Assembly: GCA_015056485.1 (NCBI GenBank)
Contig: SVGD01000001.1
Coordinates: forward strand, 133,094 to 197,093
Direction: 5' to 3'
From: Clostridiales bacterium
GTDB taxonomy: Bacteria; Bacillota; Clostridia; TANB77; CAG-508
DNA: 64,000 nucleotides
Position numbers and translations under genes: made by a program. Below the pieces are notes generated by a model that had not been told where the DNA came from, searched no databases, and worked only from the letters and a program-made list of their open reading frames with translations. Shown here one piece after another: positions 9,678 to 18,868 of the stretch (the first letter of the stretch is position 1; every line of letters begins with the position of its first letter).

Positions 9678-10457
9678 CTAACTTCCTAATAAAAAATTTT
9701 GTATTATTAAAATTGCAATATTGCTAAAGCATAAATAAAATCCTACAGGGATTTTTTCGGTTGCCTGTTTTTTCTTTATTTTATTCACAAAAATTTTTAT
9801 TGCAATTAAAACAAGTGTTGTTATTATACTTAAAATTGTTATTTCTTCCTTTGTACCTATTGCCAAAAAGAAACATAGAATAAGTATTTGTATAGTATAT
9901 TTTCTTTTTGTATTTTTAAAAATTATTATATTTAATAAGGCTAATATTATTATAATTGTTAAATATATAATATATCTATACATATTAACCCCTAAAATAT
10001 ATAGATATGTTATATACATGATTTCTATAATAAATCCAAAAATCATTACTGAATTTATTATTTCAGTTTTTTCTTTATCAATTCCACCCACTATTATAAG
10101 AGTAGAAATATATAATATTAAGAACAATAAATATATATATTTTCCTGTATAAATAGTAAATATATTAATATTTAAAGAAAAAACTAATAATAAAAATACT
10201 ATTCCAGAAAGAATTTCTAAAATAAGATATCTTGGTCTTATTTTATTTTTACAATATCTACATTTCCCACCTAAAAACAAATAACTTAATATTGGTATTA
10301 AATCTAAAAAATTTAATTTATGATTACACTTAGGACAATATGACCTTTCATGTGTTATGTTTTGTTTTAAAGGAATTCTGTGTACTGCTAAGGTAAAAAA
10401 ACTTCCTAATAATGTTCCTATTATAAAAAACATTGAATATATTATAATATTTGCCAT
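9678..10457 (-). CDS. pilD: Prepilin peptidase (type 4, A24 family)
   Basis: Membrane aspartic protease that cleaves prepilin leaders. GTLLGSFFTLAVHRIP begins the domain; CPKC...CRYC near 42-75 is the zinc-binding cytoplasmic loop; the usual first catalytic Asp is in LDLIPILSYL/SGIVFLLL context and the second in GGIDKEKTEI near 125. About seven hydrophobic helices follow. Length 259. A good AAGGAG site precedes ATG at 10457. Sits directly after the major pilin gene. Confidence 0.85.
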   Translation of the reverse strand: MANIIIYSMFFIIGTLLGSFFTLAVHRIPLKQNITHERSYCPKCNHKLNFLDLIPILSYLFLGGKCRYCKNKIRPRYLILEILSGIVFLLLVFSLNINIFTIYTGKYIYLLFLILYISTLIIVGGIDKEKTEIINSVMIFGFIIEIMYITYLYILGVNMYRYIIYLTIIIILALLNIIIFKNTKRKYTIQILILCFFLAIGTKEEITILSIITTLVLIAIKIFVNKIKKKQATEKIPVGFYLCFSNIAILIIQNFLLGS

Positions 10458-10489
10458 TTTTTCTCCTTAATGCGTCTTTTTATTAAAAT

Positions 10490-10565
10490 CTCTATATAGA
10501 AATTTAGGCATATACATTACTTAAAATGCATATGCCTTTTTTGCATTTTTTAATGCACTAAAAAA
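10490..10565 (-). terminator. Hairpins between the pilin and prepilin peptidase genes
   Basis: GGCATATGCATTTT...GTATATGCC and a small TGCATT...AATGCA stem lie just after the pilin stop. They could stabilise or partly terminate the message, giving more pilin than downstream products. The U tract is weak, so partial read-through is likely. Confidence 0.45.
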
Positions 10566-10572
10566 TACTTAA

Positions 10573-10839
10573 TTATTCTTTAATATCGTTTGTATCTGTA
10601 ACGTCGTCTTTAATTGAATTTACTATGTTGTTTATTCCTGTTACTCCGTCATACTCTAAAGTATTTGCAAGGTCTTCTTCTTTTTCCATTTCAAGTTGAG
10701 TATTTTGTGCTGCATCTTTAGCATTGTTTACTAAACCATTTTGTCCTAATGCTATTGATATTGTAACAGCAACTAGTATTAACATAACAATGATTGTTAT
10801 AATTAATGCAACTAATGTTATACCTTTTTGTTGTTTCAT
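10573..10839 (-). CDS. Type IV pilin, small major-pilin candidate
   Basis: MKQQKG followed by ITLVALIITIIVMLIL is a textbook clostridial type IV prepilin leader with cleavage after Gly6 and a hydrophobic N-terminal helix. The mature protein is only about 82 residues with an acidic Asp-rich tail. Strong AAAAGGGGGG ribosome binding site. The E5 of classical pilins is replaced (V-A-L), as in several Firmicutes pilins. Gene order and size suggest the structural subunit. Confidence 0.8.
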   Translation of the reverse strand: MKQQKGITLVALIITIIVMLILVAVTISIALGQNGLVNNAKDAAQNTQLEMEKEEDLANTLEYDGVTGINNIVNSIKDDVTDTNDIKE

Positions 10840-10906
10840 CTTTTGTTTTCCCCCCTTTTCTTTTGATTTTGTATATATTTATTTAAATAAATATTACCGG
10901 AATTAA

Positions 10907-11266
10907 TTATTTGACTTTAATATTTTCTTCATCATCTATAACAGAATTTGAAACTGTATTACTCATTTTGTAATCACTACTTACTGCAAATGGATTATCT
11001 TTTCCTTTTTCATATCTATCATTTGACTCATAAGCACCTAAATCTGTTGACGTTATAACATATGTTTTAACAATATCTTCAGTTTCTGTAACTGTTGAAT
11101 TTGCTATTTCTTCTTTTACTTCGTTTGTCATTTCATATGCAACAACTTTTGCTGGAGTTATCTTACTAGTTGGCATATAATCGTATAAAACTATTGCCAA
11201 TAACAATATTATTGCAATAATAAGTAGTAATACTATTGCCATTTCTTTAATTATTGTTTTTATCAT
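10907..11266 (-). CDS. Small bitopic membrane protein of the pilus operon
   Basis: 119 residues: one transmembrane helix at about 9-30 and an extracellular acidic tail. No recognised domain. Its place right after the PilO-like gene matches the position of PilP in other operons, but it lacks a lipobox and is too short to assign. Probably part of the alignment subcomplex or a minor pilin-like factor. Confidence 0.5.
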   Translation of the reverse strand: MIKTIIKEMAIVLLLIIAIILLLAIVLYDYMPTSKITPAKVVAYEMTNEVKEEIANSTVTETEDIVKTYVITSTDLGAYESNDRYEKGKDNPFAVSSDYKMSNTVSNSVIDDEENIKVK

Positions 11267-11289
11267 TTAAGATTCTCCCTCCTTATATT

Positions 11290-12126
11290 CTATTTAATAT
11301 TAACATTTACTTTTGATACAGTAAATGTAGCTTTCACTCTATCAGGATTATATACAATACTCGTTGAAGTTCCTGTTTGATTTTCTGTATTATTTTTTGC
11401 TGTTTGATTTGTATTTTTTGTTGTTTGATTTGTGTTTTTTGATTCATTAGCTTTATTAAATAAATTTATATTTTCTTCATCATCTTCATCTTTTCCTTGA
11501 AATTCTTTTTCTGTTACTGTATCATATGGATAATTTGTCGTCGATTCTACAGTAGGTTTTTCTTCACCATCTACATATGTTGTAACTGTTGTTGTTTCCG
11601 AAATTGCATATGGTTTCATTTTAAAATTTTCTATCTTAAATGCTAATTCATCATCATCTTCTATTGAAAAAATGAATTCTGATATATCAGAATATCTTCC
11701 TACTACAGTAAATTCTAAATTATAGTAATCATTATTTTTTATATCTACAATGTCTAATTCTAAGTCTAAATTTTGTTTTGTAGCATATGAGCCAATTGTT
11801 GTCCATAAAAATTCTTTCTCATAATTATCAACTTGCATATATTTTAATATTTCTGAATCTGGCATACTTGCTATTTTGCTTTCATATTGTTGTTTTGTTG
11901 ATTTTAGTTTATTAATTGAAGTATCTAATGTGCTTTTTTCTTTTGGATAAGTTTGAGCTGTTAACTTTGTTGCCTCATTTACTTTTTCATCTAACTCATT
12001 GCTCTTATTTTTTATATCTGCAATACTTTCAATTTTCAAAATGCCTACGTCAAAATTATTAAACATAATGAAATATGCTAATACACATAATAATATTATT
12101 AGTATTGTTAATAATAATTTTTTCAC
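11290..12126 (-). CDS. pilO: PilO-like pilus alignment protein
   Basis: A single N-terminal transmembrane helix (3-22) is followed by a coiled coil (about 35-90) and a ferredoxin-like periplasmic/extracytoplasmic domain (YNLEFTVVGRYSDISEFIFSIE near 130-155), the PilO layout. An Asn/Thr-rich linker with repeated NQTTKNT near 230 precedes the C-terminal strand. GTG start at 12126 with GAAAGGA upstream, right after the PilM-N gene. Family call rests on architecture and position. Confidence 0.7.
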   Translation of the reverse strand: MKKLLLTILIILLCVLAYFIMFNNFDVGILKIESIADIKNKSNELDEKVNEATKLTAQTYPKEKSTLDTSINKLKSTKQQYESKIASMPDSEILKYMQVDNYEKEFLWTTIGSYATKQNLDLELDIVDIKNNDYYNLEFTVVGRYSDISEFIFSIEDDDELAFKIENFKMKPYAISETTTVTTYVDGEEKPTVESTTNYPYDTVTEKEFQGKDEDDEENINLFNKANESKNTNQTTKNTNQTAKNNTENQTGTSTSIVYNPDRVKATFTVSKVNVNIK

Positions 12127-12148
12127 TTACACATTTTCCTTTCTAAGT

Positions 12149-13786
12149 TTAATATTCTGGGAAGTCACCCTCTATAGTAATTTGTATAACATTGTCAGTT
12201 TTTGTTCCTGAATCTGATGTTATATTTGTTAGAATTGCATCTGTTTTTAATTTTGCAATGAAAAATCCAAGTTGTTCATATTTTTCTGCTTGTGCCTTTA
12301 TTTGTACACGTTTTCCTGTTGTGTTTTCTATATGTAATAATTGAACCCCATCAGGAATTACTGTTTTTATTCTAGTTAATAAAAGAGGTATTGCATTTTT
12401 AGTTTTATAATATTCATTACGTTCTGATTTTGCTTCCTCAATTTTTAAAATTCGTTCTTCATACTCTGTAGTCTTAGAATTTACTTTTGTTATATCTGCG
12501 TTAACATCTTTTATTTTCTTTTGTGTGTCCTCTATAACAATTTGTGTTTCGTCTTTTTTATCCTCAATTTTATTTACTATGTATTTTGCAGCTATTGAAT
12601 ATGATATAACTAATAATAGTATTCCTACCATAACTCTAATAAGTAATGTTTCAATAAAATCTAGACTTGTTCCTAAATCCATTTTTATTAGATTACTTTT
12701 TGTTTTTTTATTTTGTGTTTTTGCAGTTTTATTTTCTTTTTGAGGTTTTGTCGATACTTTATTTGTTAATTTTGATTTAAAAGTCTCTCCCTTAAAATCA
12801 ACAGTTTTATTTGATGCTAATAAATTATTTAAAGCTAGTGCAATTGCTGAGTTAACCTCTATATAGTCTTTAACATTAAGTTTTATATTAGTTGTTTCTA
12901 CAAAAAATGGTGTTAATATTTCACATTTTTTATCTACAAAATTTTCTTGGAAGTATAAATCCAAATTATTTATAGCTGTAGCTAAACCTGTAATATATAT
13001 ATTAGATACTTCTATTTTATTTTTTGCCAATATTTCTTTTACTTCCTCTATAATACTATATAAAGTAGACATTATATAAGGCATATATTCATTTTCAGTA
13101 ACTTGTAAGCTCGCAGTTTCTACTGTATATATTGTAGCATTTTTACATATTTCATAAGCTTTTTGATTTGAATTTTCTTTTGCAGCTATCTCACTTAAGA
13201 TTTTTTCCATACCATTGTCTATAATATCAACTTTATAAGTTAATCCATTTACAATTGTAGTAACAGTAGTTTTGTTTTCTATGTTTATAATAACACTGTT
13301 TTTTCCATCAGCAAAATTATTTAGTAATGGTATAGCTAAAGATATTGGTACTATTGAAGCAACATTTCCTCCGCTTAAATCCTTTAATCTCCCTACCACA
13401 CTTGATTTATTAACATATGTATATATTGTTGTAAGCTTATCTGCATCCGTTAAGCTTGGCACTTGTAAAGTTCTATATTCGATAGCAGCTTTATTCTTCC
13501 CATTATCGTTGCAAAAAAGTTCGAATTCAGTATCTGTTGCTTTTGCCAAATCTTTTTTGTTCAATAAGTTAAACATATCTATATATGTGTATTGTTCATC
13601 TGATAAATTTGTACAAATAGGAATTTTATAGCTATATGTTTCTTCTATAATTTGCTTTATAGTTTCTTCAATATTGTCATAAAACTTAATCCCATAAGAT
13701 TCTATTTTTAAATCATCACGTTCTTTTGCAACTTTTGCATATTTAATTACATTATTCTCTATATAAATCCCTAGACAATTTTGCAT
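12149..13786 (-). CDS. PilM-PilN fusion protein of the type IV pilus
   Basis: The first 330 residues are an actin-like ATPase of the PilM type (IYIENNVIKYAKV start; IINIENKTTVTTIVNG phosphate 2-like loop; NIYITGLATAI adenosine-type loop). A basic linker then enters a transmembrane helix (about 375-395, VMVGILLLVISYSIAAKYIV), a coiled coil and a PilN-like domain (IPDGVQLLHIENTTGKRVQIKA). In most bacteria these are two proteins, cytosolic PilM binding the N terminus of PilN; here the contact would be covalent. First gene of the pilus operon; candidate promoter just upstream. Confidence 0.75.
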   Translation of the reverse strand: MQNCLGIYIENNVIKYAKVAKERDDLKIESYGIKFYDNIEETIKQIIEETYSYKIPICTNLSDEQYTYIDMFNLLNKKDLAKATDTEFELFCNDNGKNKAAIEYRTLQVPSLTDADKLTTIYTYVNKSSVVGRLKDLSGGNVASIVPISLAIPLLNNFADGKNSVIINIENKTTVTTIVNGLTYKVDIIDNGMEKILSEIAAKENSNQKAYEICKNATIYTVETASLQVTENEYMPYIMSTLYSIIEEVKEILAKNKIEVSNIYITGLATAINNLDLYFQENFVDKKCEILTPFFVETTNIKLNVKDYIEVNSAIALALNNLLASNKTVDFKGETFKSKLTNKVSTKPQKENKTAKTQNKKTKSNLIKMDLGTSLDFIETLLIRVMVGILLLVISYSIAAKYIVNKIEDKKDETQIVIEDTQKKIKDVNADITKVNSKTTEYEERILKIEEAKSERNEYYKTKNAIPLLLTRIKTVIPDGVQLLHIENTTGKRVQIKAQAEKYEQLGFFIAKLKTDAILTNITSDSGTKTDNVIQITIEGDFPEY

Positions 13787-13867
13787 TTTCTACTCCTTAT
13801 ATTTTTTTGAAAAGCCCATGTTGTTTATGTATATAAAAACTTTTTTCGCAGTATAAGTATTCATATA

Positions 13868-13897
13868 TTATTTTACAGTTTTAACGTTAAAAGTCAA
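13868..13897 (-). promoter_or_regulatory. Candidate promoter of the pilus operon
   Basis: TTGACT at 13892-13897 on the minus strand with an A/T-rich -10-like region (AAAATAAT) 17-18 bases on. The 13787-14114 intergenic stretch otherwise shows only A/T-rich DNA and a poor 70-codon frame without ribosome binding site. Confidence 0.4.
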
Positions 13898-14114
13898 TAT
13901 ATATATATCATTTGTATTTAAATCGTCATTTTGTTGTAATATTTTTGTAACATTTCTTTTTTGTATATTTTTATCATTATTGGAAAAGCTATTAATAAAT
14001 TTTTTATTTAGTAATTGGTAGTTGGAATTTGGTATAAAAGTATATTGTTTAAAAATTTTTCTTATTTTTCCAAACTCCATATTCTAAATTCATTTAAGAA
14101 AGAGGTGCGATTTC

Positions 14115-14328
14115 ATGTCTATTGAAAAACATTTAAAATTAACTCGGAATTTCTGATGTTTCTTGGAAAGATGCAATAAACAAAACAATCTCTGAAGCAT
14201 CAAAATCAATTGACTATATAAATTCTATGACTATATTAGAACAAAAAGCCATTATCGATGGTAATAAAATTATAGAATATCACTCTACAGTTGACCTTTG
14301 TTTCAATGTAGATGATTCTAGAAAATAA
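14115..14328 (+). CDS. Dodecin family flavin-binding protein, +1 frameshift
   Basis: Dodecins are 70-residue dodecameric flavin stores. The zero frame stops after 14 codons; omitting C at 14145 (ACT CGG AAT to ACT GGA ATT) gives LTGISDVSWKDAINKTISEA, then a stretch ending KIIEYHSTVDLCFNVDD, which matches the dodecin pattern of SW-DA...A..A..T..I......Q.....G.I.EY.......F. Length 214 bases equals 70 codons, stop and one extra base. AAGAGGTG lies before ATG at 14115, and its stop is 10 bases before spoVAC, so it heads the spoVA operon. Confidence 0.8.
14142..14148 (+). other. +1 frameshift site ACT-C-GGA in the dodecin gene
   Basis: The extra C at 14145 is only 10 codons after the start; without the shift the peptide is 13 residues long. 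Confidence 0.8.
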
Positions 14329-14338
14329 GGAGGTTATT

Positions 14339-14803
14339 ATGAAGCCTATCAATACTCCTAAAGAGTATCAAGAATATGTAGATAAAAAAACACCAAACTC
14401 CCCTATAACGAGAAATTGCATATATGCTTTTATTGTTGGTGGTTTTATATGTTGTATCGGACAATTTATAATGGAAATTTGTAAATATAGAGGTTTAAAC
14501 ACTGAAATAAGTTCAACAATAGTTTCAATTATTTTAATTTTTATTAGTATGTTCTTAACAGCGCTCAATCTCTTTAACAAGATTGGAAAATTTGCTGGTG
14601 CAGGTTCTTTAGTACCTATTACAGGTTTCGCCAATTCAATTGTTTCTCCAGCCATGGAATATAAGTCAGAAGGTTATGTAATGGGCGTTGGAGCAAAAAT
14701 GTTCACAGTGGCAGGCCCTGTTTTGGTATACGGAATCTCAACTTCCGTACTTGTAGGAATTCTATATTTAATTTTTAATACACAGTCAATTACATTAGTA
14801 TGA
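14339..14803 (+). CDS. spoVAC: Stage V sporulation protein AC
   Basis: Inner-membrane component of the SpoVA channel that imports dipicolinic acid into the forespore and releases it at germination. 154 residues; hydrophobic helices begin at FIVGGFICCIGQF near 32; GKFAGAGSLVPITGFAN near 85 is the conserved SpoVAC/E signature. AAGGAGG seven bases ahead fixes the ATG at 14339. Followed by spoVAD and spoVAE. Confidence 0.93.
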   Translation: MKPINTPKEYQEYVDKKTPNSPITRNCIYAFIVGGFICCIGQFIMEICKYRGLNTEISSTIVSIILIFISMFLTALNLFNKIGKFAGAGSLVPITGFANSIVSPAMEYKSEGYVMGVGAKMFTVAGPVLVYGISTSVLVGILYLIFNTQSITLV

Positions 14804-14829
14804 TATTGGTTAAATATCCGCATTAATAA

Positions 14830-14880
14830 TGTAGGGGCAGGTCTTGACCTGCCCTGGGTCGGTCGAGACCGACCCCTACA
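14830..14880. repeat. GC-rich hairpin repeat, family A copy 1
   Basis: GTAGGGGCAGGTCTTGACCTGCCC followed by GGTCGGTCGAGACCGACCCCTAC: two nested palindromes inside a GTAGGGG/CCCCTAC frame. Sits between spoVAC and spoVAD. Confidence 0.85.
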
Positions 14881-14921
14881 GCACCCTATTTTGTACAAAT
14901 TCATTAAGAAAGGAGTTTTTT

Positions 14922-15926
14922 ATGCAAAAATTAGGTAAGCAAACTATAAAATTTGATAATCCTATTACAATAACAGAAACTTGTTCTATTGTCGGTCCCA
15001 AAGAAGGCGAAGGTCCTCTCTCAAAATATTTTGATAAATATGTAGAAGATGAATTTTGGGAAGAAAAAACTTGGGAAAAGGCTGAAAGCAAATTTATAAA
15101 AGAAACTGTAAATTCATGCATTACAAAATCTGGCATTCCTTCAAATACTATTGATTATTGCTTTGCAGGCGATTTACTCAATCAATGTATTTCTTCAAGT
15201 TTCGGCTTAAGAGAACTTGCAATTCCCTTTTATGGAATTTTTGGAGCCTGTTCTACCTTTGTGGAAGGTATGCAACTAGCTTCAGTATTTATAGATGGGA
15301 ACGCAGCCAATCACGCTCTATGTGCTGCCTCAAGTCATTTTTGTAGTGCAGAAAAACAATTTAGATTTCCTTTAGAATTAGGCAATCAACGTCCTCCCTC
15401 TGCTCAATGGACAGTTACTGGAAGTGGAGCTGCGCTTCTAAGCAAAAACGGCAAAGGACCTTTCATAACAACTATTACAACAGGAAAAATTGTTGATATG
15501 GGTATAAAAGATGCAAATAGCATGGGAGCTGCAATGGCACCTGCTGCTCTCGATACTTTAATTACACATTTTAAAGATACCGGCCGAAATCCTAGCTACT
15601 ATGATGCTATTCTAACCGGAGATTTAGGTCATATTGGAAAAGAAATTTTAACAGAACTTGCTGAAACAAAAGGGTACAACATAAAAAACAATTATAATGA
15701 CTGTGGTGTTCTAATATTTGATAAAAATGAGCAAGATGTACATTCTGGTGGTAGTGGATGTGGCTGCTGTGCGACTGTATTTTCAGGTTATGTTTTTAAT
15801 ATGTTAAAGCAAAAAAAATATAAAAAGATTCTTTTAATTGCTACAGGAGCATTAACAAATTCTACTACTTCTCAACAAGGAGAATCAATTCCTGGTATCG
15901 CACATGCAGTTAGTATAGAAGTTTAA
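14922..15926 (+). CDS. spoVAD: Stage V sporulation protein AD
   Basis: Soluble thiolase-fold subunit of the SpoVA complex that binds dipicolinic acid. 334 residues from ATG at 14922 (AAAGGAG upstream). Conserved stretches: GPKEGEGPLSKYFD near 25, GDLLNQCISSSFG near 84, GACSTFVEGMQLA near 113, HSGGSGCGCCATVFSGY near 277 and TGALTNSTTSQQGESIPGIAHA near 310, which is the hallmark C terminus. G+C in this gene is a little above its neighbours but no in-frame CGG is present. Confidence 0.95.
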   Translation: MQKLGKQTIKFDNPITITETCSIVGPKEGEGPLSKYFDKYVEDEFWEEKTWEKAESKFIKETVNSCITKSGIPSNTIDYCFAGDLLNQCISSSFGLRELAIPFYGIFGACSTFVEGMQLASVFIDGNAANHALCAASSHFCSAEKQFRFPLELGNQRPPSAQWTVTGSGAALLSKNGKGPFITTITTGKIVDMGIKDANSMGAAMAPAALDTLITHFKDTGRNPSYYDAILTGDLGHIGKEILTELAETKGYNIKNNYNDCGVLIFDKNEQDVHSGGSGCGCCATVFSGYVFNMLKQKKYKKILLIATGALTNSTTSQQGESIPGIAHAVSIEV

Positions 15927-15953
15927 ATTACATTTTCAGAAAGGATATTTGTC

Positions 15954-16340
15954 ATGGATTTTTTTAATAATATTGACTGGTCAATGCTAATAAAGGCATT
16001 TGTCGTGGGCGGCCTAATTTGTGTTATTGGCCAAATTTTAATAGATAAAACAAAATTAACACCTGCTAGAATTTTGGTGATTTTCGTCACATCAGGAGCT
16101 ATTTTAGGAGGATTAGGGATTTATCAAAAATTAATAAATTTTGCTGGCGCAGGAGCATCAGTCCCCTTAACTGGTTTCGGAAATTTATTAGCTAAAGGAG
16201 CTATTGAAAAAGTAAAATCTGATGGATTAATTGGTGCCTTTACAGGCGGTATTTCTGCAGCATCAGCTGGAATCACTGCAGCTATAGTTTTTGGATACAT
16301 TGCTTCTTTAATCTCTAAACCTAAAATAAAAAAACAATAG
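15954..16340 (+). CDS. spoVAE: Stage V sporulation protein AE (SpoVAEb type)
   Basis: 128-residue membrane protein homologous to SpoVAC. Helices at KAFVVGGLICVIGQILI, ILVIFVTSGAILGGLG and GITAAIVFGYIASLI; the FAGAGASVPLTGFGN signature lies near 62. GAAAGGA precedes the ATG. Third SpoVA subunit gene; no spoVAA/AB/AF are visible, the minimal clostridial set being C-D-E. Confidence 0.93.
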   Translation: MDFFNNIDWSMLIKAFVVGGLICVIGQILIDKTKLTPARILVIFVTSGAILGGLGIYQKLINFAGAGASVPLTGFGNLLAKGAIEKVKSDGLIGAFTGGISAASAGITAAIVFGYIASLISKPKIKKQ

Positions 16341-16341
16341 A

Positions 16342-16406
16342 GTGTCAGTGGGGACGGGGCATTTTGACATTAAATTAATGTCAAAATGCCCCGTCCCCAC
16401 TGACAC
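16342..16406. repeat. Long perfect palindrome, family C copy 1, likely terminator of spoVAE and feoB
   Basis: GTGTCAGTGGGGACGGGGC...GCCCCGTCCCCACTGACAC with ATTTTGACATTAA inside, a stem of roughly 31 bp. A second GGGGACG palindrome lies at 54653-54730. It separates two convergent operons. Confidence 0.85.
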
Positions 16407-16431
16407 CCTCTGACACTCACTGACAATTTTT

Positions 16432-18552
16432 TTATTTCTTATTACATTCCCTGCTATATGGACATCCGATGCACTCTTCTCCATTTTTTCTTTTTCTTAT
16501 TATTTCTGCAATTATCGTAAAAACGCCTATTAATATAGCACCTATAATAAGTATATCCGCAATAGTGATTATTCCTTTTTCAACTCTACTTCCAATTTGA
16601 TACGTAATAGTTGCCAAAATCCATGCAACTATTGTTTGGAAAATTACAGCTTTTAGCATCTTTTTATTACCTCCAAGTTCTCTTTTCATAGCTCCTATTG
16701 CACCAAAACAAGGTGCGCTAAATAAATTAAACACCATAAAAGCATATGCAGAAGCAGTTGTAAAGAAACTAAAAATACTTCCTTCTCCAAAAATTTTATT
16801 TCCTTCTTCCGTTCCCTCTGCTAGTCCAGCAATTACTGACATTGATGAAATTACTTGTTCTTTTGCAACTAACCCTTGAATTGCCGAAACTGCTGCTCCC
16901 CAACTATTCTCTCCAAGCATAGGTTTAAAAATCCAAGATATTGTTTTTCCTATTGAAGCTAGCATGCTTTCTTCAATAGCAACACCATATTCTAATTTAA
17001 AAGAAAATGATAATAAAAACCATATGATGATTGAACATATTAAAATTACACTTCCAGCTCTTTTTATAAAAGAACTTATTTTTTCAAAAACATCTTTTGA
17101 TACATATTTTGCATTTGGCAATTTATAATCAGGAAGTTCTGATATATATGTACTACTTGTATTTTTAAACACAATTTTTTTCATTAGTATTGCACTAAAA
17201 ATAATAATTATTATTGAAAAAAAGTATAACGAAGCTGATGCAAATCCTGCGTAATCTTTAAAAAAATAACCAGCAAATAAAGCAATTATTGGCAATTTAG
17301 CGCTACACGGAATAAATGGTGTTAAAATTGCGGTCATTTCCCTTTCGTCCTGATTCTCTATAATTCTCGTCCCCATTATACCTGGAACACTGCATCCAGA
17401 ACCTATTATAAATGGAATCAAACTTTTCCCGCTCAAGCCTATTTTTCTAAATAATTTGTCCAACAATAATGCAATCCTTGACATATAACCTGTTGTTTCT
17501 AAAACAGATATACATATAAATAATATTATAAGTTGTGGTACAAAACCAAGTACCGCTCCAACACCTGAAACAATACCATCAATAACTAAACTATTAACCC
17601 ATTCAGATGCACCTATATTTGATAAAAAAGTTCCAAGCATTTTCCCAAATGTTTCAACAATACTGGCTACCCAATCGACTGTATAACTTCCAATAATACC
17701 AACTGATAAGTAGTATATTAAAAACATTATCGCAATAAATATTGGAAATGCTAGCCATTTATTTAATAAGATTTTGTCTATTCTATCTGTTCCGGTTTCT
17801 TTAATTTGTTTTTCTATTACAGAAAATTTTTTCACATTTTCTATAAAACTATATCTTTGAGTTGCAATTATTTCCTCTAAATCATCTTTATATTTATCTG
17901 ATAATTCTTTAACTAATTCATTTATACTAAAGTTATTTAAATATTCAAATCTTTCATCTCTTTCTAAAAGATTTACTGAAACAAATCTTTTGTTTATTGT
18001 TTCTTTACTTAATAAATTGCTTACTTTTTTTATTGTATTTTCTAATTCTCCATCATAAATTTGAATATTATCGTACTTTTTTTTCTTTTCGAGTTCAATA
18101 AGCAATTCTTTTATGCCTGTTCCCTTTAATGCTGATATCTTTATAACTTTTGTACTTAATTCTTTCTCTAGCTTTGTTTCATTTATGCTAATTCCCTTTT
18201 TTTCTAAAATGTCAGTCATGTTTAATGCAACAATTACTTTACAATCTAATTCTAATAATTGTGTTGTTAAATATAAACTTCTTTCTAAAGATGTACTATC
18301 AACAATATTTATTATTACATCTGGTTTTTCCTCAAAAATAAACTTTCTAGAAATTTCTTCTTCAACGCTATATGGACTTAAGGAATAAATTCCTGGCAAA
18401 TCTACAAGCTCATGTTCTGTTTTTTTTATTTTCCCAACTTTTTTTTCAATTGTAACACCTGGCCAATTCCCTATTTTTGCATTCATTCCTGTCAAAGTAT
18501 TAAAAAGTGTAGTTTTCCCGCTATTTTGATTCCCTACTAATGCAATTTTCAT
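16432..18552 (-). CDS. feoB: Ferrous iron transport protein B
   Basis: GTP-gated Fe(II) transporter of 706 residues. The N-terminal G domain has GNQNSGKTTLFN (G1, 7-18), DLPG (G3, near 53), NMTD (G4, near 112) and SALKGTG (G5, near 138), a helical bundle, then two Gate domains (CSVPGIMGTR near 388; CSAKLPIIALFAG near 417; GAIGAMKREL near 615) in a polytopic membrane region. The C terminus carries CIGCPYSREC, a short Cys cluster seen in clostridial FeoB tails that may bind iron. Overlaps feoA by four bases. Confidence 0.96.
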   Translation of the reverse strand: MKIALVGNQNSGKTTLFNTLTGMNAKIGNWPGVTIEKKVGKIKKTEHELVDLPGIYSLSPYSVEEEISRKFIFEEKPDVIINIVDSTSLERSLYLTTQLLELDCKVIVALNMTDILEKKGISINETKLEKELSTKVIKISALKGTGIKELLIELEKKKKYDNIQIYDGELENTIKKVSNLLSKETINKRFVSVNLLERDERFEYLNNFSINELVKELSDKYKDDLEEIIATQRYSFIENVKKFSVIEKQIKETGTDRIDKILLNKWLAFPIFIAIMFLIYYLSVGIIGSYTVDWVASIVETFGKMLGTFLSNIGASEWVNSLVIDGIVSGVGAVLGFVPQLIILFICISVLETTGYMSRIALLLDKLFRKIGLSGKSLIPFIIGSGCSVPGIMGTRIIENQDEREMTAILTPFIPCSAKLPIIALFAGYFFKDYAGFASASLYFFSIIIIIFSAILMKKIVFKNTSSTYISELPDYKLPNAKYVSKDVFEKISSFIKRAGSVILICSIIIWFLLSFSFKLEYGVAIEESMLASIGKTISWIFKPMLGENSWGAAVSAIQGLVAKEQVISSMSVIAGLAEGTEEGNKIFGEGSIFSFFTTASAYAFMVFNLFSAPCFGAIGAMKRELGGNKKMLKAVIFQTIVAWILATITYQIGSRVEKGIITIADILIIGAILIGVFTIIAEIIRKRKNGEECIGCPYSRECNKK

Positions 18553-18806
18553 TCTATCACCTCTACCTCTATTTGTCTTAAATCAGCTTTTCTTAAGCAC
18601 AATTCATAATCTCTTAATTTAATATCAATAGGTTCACCCATTGGAGCAATTTTCTTTATTGTAATTTCTACGCCTTTAGTAATTCCCATATCTAACAAAT
18701 GTCTTCTTATAGCTTTATTTTTCTCATGTAATTTTATAACTACTGCTCTTTGTCCAATTTTTAAATCGCTTAAATATTTGCTATTATCTTTATTTGTAGT
18801 TTTCAT
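18549..18806 (-). CDS. feoA: Ferrous iron transport protein A
   Basis: SH3-like cytosolic partner of FeoB, 85 residues from ATG at 18806 (GGAGAAAAT just before it). MGITKGVEITIKKIAPMGEPIDIKLRDYELCLRK-type FeoA core is seen in two pieces, LLDMGITKGVEI and PMGEPIDIKLRDYELCL. ATGA overlap with feoB shows translational coupling. Confidence 0.93.
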   Translation of the reverse strand: MKTTNKDNSKYLSDLKIGQRAVVIKLHEKNKAIRRHLLDMGITKGVEITIKKIAPMGEPIDIKLRDYELCLRKADLRQIEVEVIE

Positions 18807-18823
18807 ATTTTCTCCTTTCATAA

Positions 18824-18839
18824 GTTAACCTCTGTTAAC
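18824..18839. promoter_or_regulatory. Candidate metal-regulator operator (GTTAAC-N4-GTTAAC)
   Basis: A dyad 10-16 bases upstream of the feoA ribosome binding site, with the divergent DtxR-type regulator gene close by. Shape resembles DtxR/IdeR-type boxes; assignment is inference. Confidence 0.45.
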
Positions 18840-18868
18840 ATTTTAATGTTTGAAATTTTATTTGTCAA

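Noticed and set aside
13868..14080. 70-codon minus-strand frame upstream of the pilM-N gene
   Set aside because: No ribosome binding site, A/T-driven composition, and it overlaps the candidate operon promoter.
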